Shown here: positions 7,101 to 14,011 of the stretch, piece by piece
Position numbering within the stretch: the stretch's first letter is position 1
Layout: every line of letters begins with the position of its first letter
Assembly: GCA_964396055.1 (NCBI GenBank)
Contig: CAYNDV010000073.1
Location: 1 to 21,747, forward strand
Direction of reading: 5' to 3'
DNA length: 21,747 nt
From: CAYJPV01 sp964396055
GTDB taxonomy: Bacteria; Acidobacteriota; Vicinamibacteria; Vicinamibacterales; JAKQTR01
Notes under the pieces: model-generated
What the model was told of the DNA's origin: nothing
The model's database searches: none
What the model saw: only the letters and a program-made list of their open reading frames with translations
Translations under genes and position numbers: made by a program

Positions 7101-8726
7101 TCAGCGGACGGCGAGGACCGTCACGGACCTGGGCGCCACCGTCACGCTGACCCGGTCTCCCGTGACGACGGCCGAGATGGGTTTCGGTGACACCGTCGCC
7201 GGCGCGTCGAACGTATTCACGGCGTCGACGGCCGGTCCCGTGAGTGTCTCGCCGGATGCCGACCGCACGGTCGTCCCGGACAGGCGGAACGACAGATCCG
7301 CCGGGCGGGTGGGATCGACGTTCGTGATGGCCAGCCACAGCGTGCCCGCGGTGTCCTTTGCCCCGATCACGTCGACACGCGGCAGCGCCACGGCGCCGCG
7401 GGTGTACCACCCCGGGTCGAAGGCCACCGGCACGACGGTTGCGTCCTGGAACGGCACGTACATCCGGAAGACGTGGTACGTCGGCGTCAGGATCATCTTC
7501 GCCTTGTCCGTGAGAATCATCGCCTGCAGCACGTTGACCATCTGCGCGATGTTGGCCATCCGGACCCGTTCGGCGTGGCGGGCGAAGATGTGCAGGTTGA
7601 GCGACGCCAGCACCGCGTCGCGCAGGCTGTTCTGCTGCACCAGGAACCCGGGGTTGCTGCCCGGCAGCGGCGCGTACCAGGCGCCCCATTCGTCGACCAC
7701 GAGCGCCAGCTTCCGCTCGGGGTCGTACTTGTCCATGATGGCGGAGTGCTCGCGGATGATCCCGTCCATCTCGAGCGTCTTCTTGAGAATCTCCGCGTAC
7801 TCGGTCTCGCCGAATCCGGTCGACGCGTACGCCGGCGGCCACTTCACGACGGTGTAGTTGTGCAGCGACAGCCCCTCGAGGTCCCAGCTCCAGGTGCGCT
7901 GCTGCCAGGCCTTCATGATGGTCTCGGTCCACTCGGTCCACCGAGGTCCGCTCCCGCCCGGGCCGACGGCGATCCGCAACATCTTCGCCTGCTCCTGCTG
8001 GGCGGGATTGAAGTTGCGGGCGAAACGGCTGTGGATCTTCAGCTGGCTGAGGTAGTAGTCGGGCGACATGTTGCCGCCGCAGTCCCAGCTCTCGTTGCCG
8101 AGGCCGAGGAACAGCACCTTGTACGGGTCCTTCCGCCCGTTAGTGGCCCGCTCCTTGCCGAGTGTCGTCTCCGGGGAGGCCGTCAGGTACTCGAGCCAGT
8201 CCGCGGCCTCCTGCGGCGTGCCGGTGCCGAGGTTGACCGACAGGTAGGCCTCGCTGCCGATCTGCTCGACGAAGTCCATGAACTCGTGCGTGCCGAACGC
8301 GTTGGTTTCCGTCACGCCGCCCCAGTTGGGGTTCAGCGTGACGGCGCGGTTCGGGCCGATGCCCTTGCGCCAGTGGTACTCGTCGGCGAAGCACCCACCG
8401 GGCCAGCGGACGTTCGGGACCTTGATCGCCTTGAGCGCCGCGACCACGTCGTTGCGGATGCCCCGGGTGTTCGGGATGGGCGAATCAGGGCCCACCCACA
8501 CACCCTCGTAGATGCCCTTGCCCAGGTGCTCGGCGAACTGGCCGAAGATCTGCCGATCGATCTTCGGGCCGGTCTTCGCGGCGTCGACGGCGACCTCGAT
8601 CTGGCCAGCGGCCAGCACGGGGACGGCCACGATCGCGGTGGCCAGGAGCAGGACGCGGGCGAGGGCGGAACGGGCCTGACGGCACGCGGCGACGCGGACG
8701 GAAGCGGCGAGGGTGTGGACGCTCAT
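7101..8726 (-). CDS. Secreted GH51 alpha-L-arabinofuranosidase
   Basis: A 541-residue protein. The ATG has GTGGAG eight bases upstream and lies 16 bases after the stop of the preceding GH51 gene. A Sec-like signal spans about residues 1-41 (Arg-rich start, hydrophobic core, AAGQ). The GH51 (beta/alpha)8 barrel follows, with RWPGGCFADEYHW, general acid/base Glu212 in LGNESW and nucleophile Glu346 in VVDEWG, then a C-terminal beta-sandwich. It releases L-arabinofuranose by a retaining mechanism from arabinan, arabinoxylan or oligosaccharides. It is the last gene of the 12018-7101 operon and is closely similar to the GH51 at 18415-20031, with long matching stretches around GIRNDVVAALKA and RWPGGCFADEYHW. 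A signal peptide is notable because many bacterial GH51 enzymes are intracellular. Confidence 0.92.
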   Translation of the reverse strand: MSVHTLAASVRVAACRQARSALARVLLLATAIVAVPVLAAGQIEVAVDAAKTGPKIDRQIFGQFAEHLGKGIYEGVWVGPDSPIPNTRGIRNDVVAALKAIKVPNVRWPGGCFADEYHWRKGIGPNRAVTLNPNWGGVTETNAFGTHEFMDFVEQIGSEAYLSVNLGTGTPQEAADWLEYLTASPETTLGKERATNGRKDPYKVLFLGLGNESWDCGGNMSPDYYLSQLKIHSRFARNFNPAQQEQAKMLRIAVGPGGSGPRWTEWTETIMKAWQQRTWSWDLEGLSLHNYTVVKWPPAYASTGFGETEYAEILKKTLEMDGIIREHSAIMDKYDPERKLALVVDEWGAWYAPLPGSNPGFLVQQNSLRDAVLASLNLHIFARHAERVRMANIAQMVNVLQAMILTDKAKMILTPTYHVFRMYVPFQDATVVPVAFDPGWYTRGAVALPRVDVIGAKDTAGTLWLAITNVDPTRPADLSFRLSGTTVRSASGETLTGPAVDAVNTFDAPATVSPKPISAVVTGDRVSVTVAPRSVTVLAVR

Positions 8727-8742
8727 CGGATCAACTCCACAG

Positions 8743-10881
8743 CTACTGCAGGGTGAACGTATACAGGGTCATGCTGGCAGGCGGCACCGTGACACGTCCG
8801 GGCATCTGCGGCAGCGTGCTGGTGGTCACGGTCGCCGGCGGCCCGGCGAATCGCCCGGCCCCGGGCGCCGGTGGCGCCGGCGGCGGCCCGGGCGGAGGCG
8901 TCAGCTGCGACACCGCCACTGGACCACGGGCCTGAACGCCGGCCAGGTTGAGTTGGCACTCCTGCGGCCCCTCCGTCGGGTTGATCACGGACACCGACAG
9001 GCGCCGCCCGTCGGCGCTCACGGCGGCGAATACGTCGAGCGGGAAGGTCGGGCTGCCTGACGGGCGAGCCGAAGAGTCGATGCCCACGACACCTTTGCCG
9101 GGCCGCTGCGGCGACGTGCCGCTCACGGCCACCGGCGTGGCGCCGCCGAAGTGGTCATGCAGCAGCTTCATGACCTGCCCCTCCATCCGGAGCCCGATGG
9201 CGTCGCCGAAGGCATCCACCGCGATCGTGCCCATTCCCCCCGTCGCCACGGCGAGCCCCACCATGTCCGAATGCCGGAAGAACTCGTGATACACGAGGGC
9301 GTTGGTCAGCGGATTCAGCATGGGATGACTGGCCGGCGCCGGACCCGATCCCACCCACCGGTTCCTGGGCGACCATTCATCGAACGCAAACCTGATGTCC
9401 CTGTCCTTCAGGGATGGCATCCGTTTCACATACTCGTCCCAGGCCTCGAACTTGAACTGCACGCGGTTGGCGAGGCGCCTCACCTTCAACTCGAGGGGTT
9501 CGTCGGACGCCACGAACTGCTCCGTGGCGAGGTCGATGATGAGGTTGGGATACCCGTAGAAGTGTTCGCCGAGATAGTCGATGTAGCCGGCCGACGTCTT
9601 CAGCAGGGCCCCGGTCCAGTCCTCGCGCGACCCGAAGGCGAAGGGGAGCGGTTCGTCGGTCTTCAGCCGGCCTTCGAACGTGTTGAACTGACGGTTCTCG
9701 ATGTAACACCAGGACGATTCGTCGGGCGTCGCCCCTGACGCGATCACCTTGATGGCGGGATCGACCCGCCGCATGGCCCTGACGATCAGGTTGTGCTTCT
9801 CGGGGTACTGCGTGATCTGCAGGTGTCCCCACTGCCACGGCCCGTACATCTCGTTGCCCACTCCCCAGATCTTCACGCCGTACGGCTCCGGGTGTCCGTG
9901 GGAGGCGCGCAACGCGCCGAGGCGGCTCGTGGGCGGGCCGTTGACGTACTCGACCAGTTCGGCCGCGGAATGCGCGTCGCCCAGGCCCGAGTTGACGGCA
10001 ACATAGGGCTCCGCCCCGATGAGGCGGCAGAAGGCCAGGAAGTCGTCGACGCCCATGTCGTTCGACTCCATGCCGTTCCAGGCCAGTTCGCGCCGGGGCG
10101 GTCGCCTGTCGCGATCGCCGATCCCATCCCGCCAGTCGTAGGCCGACACGAAGTTGCCGCCCGGCCACCGGGCGATGCCGATGCCGAGTTCCTTCAGGTA
10201 CTTGATCGTGGCGGCTTTGAAACCCTGGATGTTGTCAGCCGGCATCAGCGAGACCGCCCCGATGCGGAACGAACCTGTTCCCGTGGCCACGATCTCGATG
10301 CGCCCGTCTGTCGTGTCGGCCTTCGGCGTGAACGCCAGGGTGACAGGCGCAAAGGCCGGGCCCGGTGCCGGCACGGTGACCGTCTGCCGGTCGCCGGCGC
10401 CGACGCCCCAGACCAGCGCGACGGTGACCGCCGCCGTTGCGTCGCCGGCCAGGACGAGACGGCCGCTGTACGCGCGGCCGCCTTTCAGGACGAGACCGGC
10501 CTGGCTGATCCCCCGGGGATCCGATCCGGCCAGCGTGATGCGCGGGCTCCACTCGCCCACGTAGGGCGTCGCCGTATCCATGACGACGGCCGCGTCGGGC
10601 CCGACCGGCACCCACCGTCGCTGCGGCCCGCGACGGCCGAAGCCGCCGGTCGGCACCGCCGGCGGCGTGGAGGAGATTGGCGCGTAGAACTTCCGGTCCG
10701 CCAGCATCTCCGCCCAGACGCCGGTCGTAGCCGGCTCCATGAAGCCGCCGAACACCCATCCGGAGATCGGGGCCGCACGCTTCGTGGCGTCAATCGAAAC
10801 GTCCACCGGTTGCCCGGCGGAGGTGCCTGCGGCGACCACGACCAGGGCCAGGGCGAAGGCGCAGGACCGGACGGTACGCAT
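8743..10881 (-). CDS. Secreted GH51-family arabinofuranosidase with inserted CBM-like domain
   Basis: A 712-residue protein. The ATG is preceded by GGGAGAGA. Residues 1-23 are a Sec signal (AGTSAGQ). The first barrel strand and FGGFMEP motif are followed by an insert of about 120 residues (roughly 95-215), rich in beta-strand and resembling the CBM4/9-like sandwich of larger GH51 proteins. The barrel resumes with IARWPGGNFVSAYDW. Catalytic residues are acid/base Glu344 in GVGNEMYG and nucleophile Glu502 in AFDEWSP. The C-terminal sandwich holds a Pro/Gly-rich segment near residues 660-685. It is clearly more distant from the other two GH51 proteins than they are from each other, so a different linkage or substrate size is likely. 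It is the middle gene of the operon, 60 bases after the esterase and 16 before the next GH51. Confidence 0.88.
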   Translation of the reverse strand: MRTVRSCAFALALVVVAAGTSAGQPVDVSIDATKRAAPISGWVFGGFMEPATTGVWAEMLADRKFYAPISSTPPAVPTGGFGRRGPQRRWVPVGPDAAVVMDTATPYVGEWSPRITLAGSDPRGISQAGLVLKGGRAYSGRLVLAGDATAAVTVALVWGVGAGDRQTVTVPAPGPAFAPVTLAFTPKADTTDGRIEIVATGTGSFRIGAVSLMPADNIQGFKAATIKYLKELGIGIARWPGGNFVSAYDWRDGIGDRDRRPPRRELAWNGMESNDMGVDDFLAFCRLIGAEPYVAVNSGLGDAHSAAELVEYVNGPPTSRLGALRASHGHPEPYGVKIWGVGNEMYGPWQWGHLQITQYPEKHNLIVRAMRRVDPAIKVIASGATPDESSWCYIENRQFNTFEGRLKTDEPLPFAFGSREDWTGALLKTSAGYIDYLGEHFYGYPNLIIDLATEQFVASDEPLELKVRRLANRVQFKFEAWDEYVKRMPSLKDRDIRFAFDEWSPRNRWVGSGPAPASHPMLNPLTNALVYHEFFRHSDMVGLAVATGGMGTIAVDAFGDAIGLRMEGQVMKLLHDHFGGATPVAVSGTSPQRPGKGVVGIDSSARPSGSPTFPLDVFAAVSADGRRLSVSVINPTEGPQECQLNLAGVQARGPVAVSQLTPPPGPPPAPPAPGAGRFAGPPATVTTSTLPQMPGRVTVPPASMTLYTFTLQ

Positions 10882-10941
10882 GTCGTGTCTCTCCCGTGCG
10901 GGGGCGGGGTACAGGTGGGCGGACCGGACGACCGGAGTGGT

Positions 10942-12018
10942 CTACCGGCGCGCCGCCCCGAAATCCAGGTGCGCCGCGAAGAACGGCATGACGTGGTTCT
11001 GGAACCGTTCGGCCACCCGGCTGGTGTGCGTGCCGGGATAGACCTCGAACGTGTGCGTGATGCCGTAGCGGTCGAGGATGTCGTGCAGTTTGCCCGTGTC
11101 GGCACGCAGGCCGTCCTGGTCACCGACATCGATCGCAATCCCGCGGTAGCGGCGCAGGTCCCCGATGTACTGATCCGCGAAGGCCAGCGGCGCGTTGGCT
11201 GCCCAACGCGCGAGCACGTCGGGCTGGGGGGCGTCGTCCTTCACCGGGAGATCGAGATAGAGCGGCGGGTTCTTGGGGTTCGGGGACCAGGCGGCCGCGG
11301 TGGCAAGCTGGGCTCGCGCGAAGAACGGCAACGTGGCCGAGTCGGCCGGCGTCTTCACGGCGGCGAGCGTCTTCTCGAGTTCGGCCGGGTTGGGTCCCAC
11401 GCCCCGCGCGGACAGACAGCACGGGCTCATGATGTACAGGCTGCCGAAGACGTCGGCATGCTTCATCCCGATGCGCGTGGCCCCGTACCCGCCCATCGAA
11501 TGGCCGACGAGGCCGCGGCTGGCCCGGGCCGGAATCGTGCGGTAGTGCGCGTCGATGTAGGCCACCAGGTCGCGCGACACGAAGGCCTCGAAGTCGCCCG
11601 TGGTGGCGGAACTCGAGTACATCGACCCGTTGTGGACCGTCCTGGAGTCGGGCAGGACGACGATCATCTCCTGCGCGCCCAGGGCGAACGCGCCTTCGAT
11701 GGTCTGGGGCACGTGGATCTCGCCGGCCCACTGCTCGGCCCCGATGGAATACCCATGGAGGGCGTAGACGACGGGGTAGCGGCGGCCCGTATCCCGGGCG
11801 TAACCCGGTGGCAGGAAGACCAGCACGGTGCGGTCGGCGGCGTTGCCTTCGAGGTTGCCCGCGAGGGCGTCCCCGTGGACGGTGATGCGCTCGACGGTGA
11901 CGGGCCTGGCCCCGGCGACGGCGGGCGGCACCTCCGTCTTGACCTGGGCGACCAGGGGCGAGGCGAGCCAGGCGGTGGCGGCCATGGCGAGGACGCCGGC
12001 CGGGAGTGTGGTGTGCAT
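10942..12018 (-). CDS. Secreted esterase of the PF00756 (esterase D / feruloyl esterase) family
   Basis: A 358-residue protein. The ATG is preceded by CTGGAGGA at good spacing. Residues 1-24 are a Sec signal (SPLVAQ). The alpha/beta hydrolase has VFLPPGY, VVYALHGY, nucleophile Ser174 in GHSMGGYG, acid Asp300 or Asp302 in GDQDGL, and His331 in GTHTSRV, so the triad is complete. Relatives release acetyl, feruloyl or other acyl groups from polysaccharides. It leads the operon with two GH51 genes, which supports removal of ester groups that block arabinofuranosidases. A LacI-type operator sits in its promoter. It differs from the 5835 esterase in lacking the N-terminal beta-sandwich and in having a clear acid residue. 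The acyl group cannot be read from the sequence. Confidence 0.85.
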   Translation of the reverse strand: MHTTLPAGVLAMAATAWLASPLVAQVKTEVPPAVAGARPVTVERITVHGDALAGNLEGNAADRTVLVFLPPGYARDTGRRYPVVYALHGYSIGAEQWAGEIHVPQTIEGAFALGAQEMIVVLPDSRTVHNGSMYSSSATTGDFEAFVSRDLVAYIDAHYRTIPARASRGLVGHSMGGYGATRIGMKHADVFGSLYIMSPCCLSARGVGPNPAELEKTLAAVKTPADSATLPFFARAQLATAAAWSPNPKNPPLYLDLPVKDDAPQPDVLARWAANAPLAFADQYIGDLRRYRGIAIDVGDQDGLRADTGKLHDILDRYGITHTFEVYPGTHTSRVAERFQNHVMPFFAAHLDFGAARR

Positions 12019-12053
12019 GCGGGATTCCTCCAGTCGGGACGGTCGGCGGGCTG

Positions 12054-12082
12054 AGTGTATGCGCTTTCAGCAGGGTGGTCAA
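12054..12082 (-). promoter_or_regulatory. Promoter of the esterase/GH51 operon
   Basis: On the minus strand TTGACC (12082-12077) and TACACT (12059-12054) are separated by exactly 17 bases, the ideal sigma-70 spacing. The start site would fall near 12047, about 30 bases before the ATG at 12018. This is the best-formed promoter in the window. Confidence 0.7.
12056..12069. promoter_or_regulatory. LacI-type operator inside the esterase/GH51 promoter
   Basis: TGTATGCGCTTTCA has the central CG and the half-site letters of LacI-type operators. It covers the -10 box and part of the spacer, so a bound repressor would block RNA polymerase directly. Confidence 0.65.
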
Positions 12083-12121
12083 GATTGGACCATGCTCGGC
12101 AGTCAGGCATGATTTGACGAG

Positions 12122-12136
12122 TGTAAAACGCTTACA
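12122..12136. promoter_or_regulatory. Second LacI-type operator-like dyad in the divergent region
   Basis: TGTAAAACGCTTACA is a dyad with TGTAA/TTACA arms and an ACGCTT centre like the other sites, but one base longer than the 14-base form. It precedes a TATGAT -10 box at 12144-12149 on the plus strand and may control the orphan gene at 12361 or act together with the site at 12056. Confidence 0.5.
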
Positions 12137-12143
12137 TTCCGTG

Positions 12144-12149
12144 TATGAT
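12144..12149 (+). promoter_or_regulatory. Candidate -10 box (TATGAT) reading towards the orphan gene
   Basis: TATGAT differs from the consensus at one base and follows a TG dinucleotide. It covers the ATG at 12145, which argues against that ATG being a translation start. The TTGACG at 12114 is too far upstream (24 bases) to be an ideal -35. Confidence 0.4.
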
Positions 12150-12360
12150 CCGCCCATCCGAAGGACGCCACGCGTCCCTCAGACCCGGATTCTGGCCCCG
12201 ATTCGAGAGGTGCACCGTCGTGAGGACATCACCGCTCGTTCCCTTGTCACACGCGACCCCCATCGTCGTGACTGCTCCCGTCACGGCGCAGACCTGGCTG
12301 TCCGACCACGCACGGAGTACGGCACGCCCCGCAGGCCGTGCCGTCGAGGGGGAGAAGGCC

Positions 12361-12867
12361 ATGCACCAGCCGTGTGGACGTTTCCGGCTTCCCGCGCTGC
12401 CGGCGCCCGATGTCTGGCACGCGCGCACCGGCCCGACCCTGTACGCCGTGGCCCCGATCAGCACCATCACGGTGGCCCTGACGGCGTCCGACCTGAGACC
12501 CGGCGACGCCGCCGGGCTGCTCCTCTTCCAGCAACCCGGCGCGTGGCTCGGCGTGGAGTGTGTTGACGAGCGCATGCTGCTGACCCACGCGTTCCGCCAG
12601 GGGGCCCGCGTCAGTCAGGGGCCTGTCGGCCCGGCCCGCGTCTGGCTCCGGGTCGACTGCGATTTCGGCCGGCGGACAGTCACCTTCGGGTCCAGCGACG
12701 ACGGGGCGCACTTCGTCACCGTCGGCGGGGCCCATCCCATGGGTGATAGCCCGCCCGGCACCGCGGGGCTCCCGTGCGTGTTGTGTGCCTGCGCGCTCGG
12801 ATCCCGGACCGGGGGCGGGCACGCGGAGTTCGATTCGTTCGTCCTGGCCACCCGGCCCGGCTGCTGA
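12361..12867 (+). CDS. Small orphan beta-sandwich protein, similar to DUF1349 or a GH43 C-terminal domain
   Basis: Start at ATG 12361, with GGGGGAG six bases upstream, gives 168 residues; the frame stays open back to 12145 but that part looks non-coding. The body reads like a concanavalin-type sandwich: PAPDVWHARTG, GDAAGLLLFQQPGAWLGVE, ARVWLRVDCDFGRRTVTF, SSDDGAHF and a closing GHAEFDSFVL. This order resembles DUF1349 proteins and the C-terminal accessory domain of GH43 xylosidases/arabinofuranosidases. No signal peptide and no catalytic domain are visible with this start. It may be a free-standing carbohydrate-binding domain or a fragment left from a larger GH43-type gene. It sits among arabinan genes, behind a LacI-type operator and 27 bases from the end of the convergent repressor gene. 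Function unknown. Confidence 0.6.
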   Translation: MHQPCGRFRLPALPAPDVWHARTGPTLYAVAPISTITVALTASDLRPGDAAGLLLFQQPGAWLGVECVDERMLLTHAFRQGARVSQGPVGPARVWLRVDCDFGRRTVTFGSSDDGAHFVTVGGAHPMGDSPPGTAGLPCVLCACALGSRTGGGHAEFDSFVLATRPGC

Positions 12868-12894
12868 CTCGACGTGCGCGCGGCCGGCGGCGCC

Positions 12895-13887
12895 TCACCC
12901 CTGGGTGGCGGGGCCCGTCGAATCGCGCACGACGAGTTCGGGATCGACGACGAACTCGCGCTCGAGCGCCGTGGTGTCGCGACCCATGAGGCAGTCGCAG
13001 ATCGTGCGCCCGATGGCGTCGCGCGGGATATGGGCCGTGGTCAGCGCCGGATGGCAGAACTGTGCGAGCCGGATGTCGTCGAAACCCGTCACCGATACCT
13101 GCTCGGGCACCCGCACCCCCTGCTCCCGCAGTTCCTTGAGCACGCCGACGGCCATCACGTCGTTGACGCAGACGATGGCCGTCAACGCGGGCCTGGTGGC
13201 GAACAGGGTCCGGACGGCCCGTCGGCCGCCGTCGAAGGTGTCCGAATCGGCGGCCGAGACCACCTGCAGCCCGGGATACCGGCCCATGGCCGCGCGCAGC
13301 GCGCCGACGCGCTGGTTGATGGGATCGAGCGTCGCATGATGGCCCACGAATCCCACGCGGCGGTGCCCGAGGCTGTAGAGGTACGACGTCAGCTTGTCCA
13401 TGCCGCGGGCGTAGTTCACGCGGATGTTCGTGATGTTGCGCCGTGGCACCCCGACGTCATAGAAGACCACCGGGATACGGTTGCCGGTCAGTTCTTCGAT
13501 GAGCGCCGGGTCCATCTCGGACACGATCGCCGCCAGTCCGGCGACACGCCGGCCGATCATCAGCCGGACGCCGGTGACCAGCCGCTCGGAGCGGTAGTCC
13601 GTGTTGGCCATGATCAGCTCATAGCCGGCGCGCTGGGCGCCTTCCTCCACCGCCTGGTAGATGTCGAGGAAGAACGGGTTCGCGATGTTCGAGACGATGA
13701 CCCCGATGCTCCGGCTCTTGCCCCCGGCGAGGCTGCGGGCGTGCAGGTTCGGGCTGTACTTCAGCTCCTCGATGGCCTTCAGCACGCGGGCGCGCGTCGT
13801 GTTCCTGACGACGCCCGTATTGTTGAGCACCCGGGAGACGGTGGCCGTCGAGACCCTCGCGCGACGGGCAACCTGATCGAGTTTCAT
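12895..13887 (-). CDS. LacI-family transcriptional repressor
   Basis: A 330-residue protein from ATG 13887, which has GAGGGG just upstream and opens directly with the DNA-binding domain; an upstream extension to 14013 would add a Pro-rich tail and is rejected. Residues 1-25 form the LacI helix-turn-helix (LDQVARRARVSTATVSRVLN), and residues about 45-58 form the hinge helix (YSPNLHARSLAGG). A periplasmic-binding-protein-like effector domain follows, with SIGVIVSNIANPFF, GHRRVGFVG, CVNDVMAVG and SVTGFDD. Such proteins bind short palindromes with a central CG and release them when a sugar binds. Candidate sites are at 5718, 5786, 12056 and 12122. The effector is probably a sugar freed by the nearby enzymes, with arabinose or an arabino-oligosaccharide as the best guess. 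It is divergent from the 14012 carboxylesterase. Confidence 0.92.
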   Translation of the reverse strand: MKLDQVARRARVSTATVSRVLNNTGVVRNTTRARVLKAIEELKYSPNLHARSLAGGKSRSIGVIVSNIANPFFLDIYQAVEEGAQRAGYELIMANTDYRSERLVTGVRLMIGRRVAGLAAIVSEMDPALIEELTGNRIPVVFYDVGVPRRNITNIRVNYARGMDKLTSYLYSLGHRRVGFVGHHATLDPINQRVGALRAAMGRYPGLQVVSAADSDTFDGGRRAVRTLFATRPALTAIVCVNDVMAVGVLKELREQGVRVPEQVSVTGFDDIRLAQFCHPALTTAHIPRDAIGRTICDCLMGRDTTALEREFVVDPELVVRDSTGPATQG

Positions 13888-13976
13888 GGTGCCCCTCATC
13901 TTACGCACCGGCACAGGCCGGCACAACCCGGGCGAGGTCGGGGGCCACGGCGCCGCTGGCTGCGGTGCCCGGTCGG

Positions 13977-13985
13977 AGTATAGAC
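13977..13985 (+). promoter_or_regulatory. Candidate -10 region (TATAGACT) before the carboxylesterase
   Basis: TATAGACT lies about 28 bases before the ATG at 14012, in the 124-base gap divergent from the repressor gene. No LacI-type operator is seen in this gap, so autoregulation through it is not supported. Confidence 0.4.
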
Positions 13986-14011
13986 TGCGCGGCGACACAC
14001 TGGAGGCCACC

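Larger units (their letters stand above)
12019..12360. other. Divergent regulatory region between the esterase/GH51 operon and the orphan gene
   Basis: A 342-base gap holding a complete minus-strand promoter with an operator in it (12054-12082) and a second operator-like dyad (12122-12136) followed by a plus-strand -10 box at 12144. The part from about 12150 to 12340 is open in one frame but looks non-coding. It could be a long leader or the worn remains of a longer gene. Confidence 0.55.

Noticed and set aside
9793..12054. A 753-codon open frame on the plus strand, opposite the GH51 and esterase genes
   Set aside because: It is the high-GC shadow of two well-supported minus-strand genes; its protein is Arg/Gly/His-rich with no motif.
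12145..12360. N-terminal extension of the orphan beta-sandwich gene from ATG 12145
   Set aside because: The ATG lies inside a TATGAT -10 box, has no ribosome-binding site, and the added residues look non-coding; ATG 12361 has a strong GGGGGAG.
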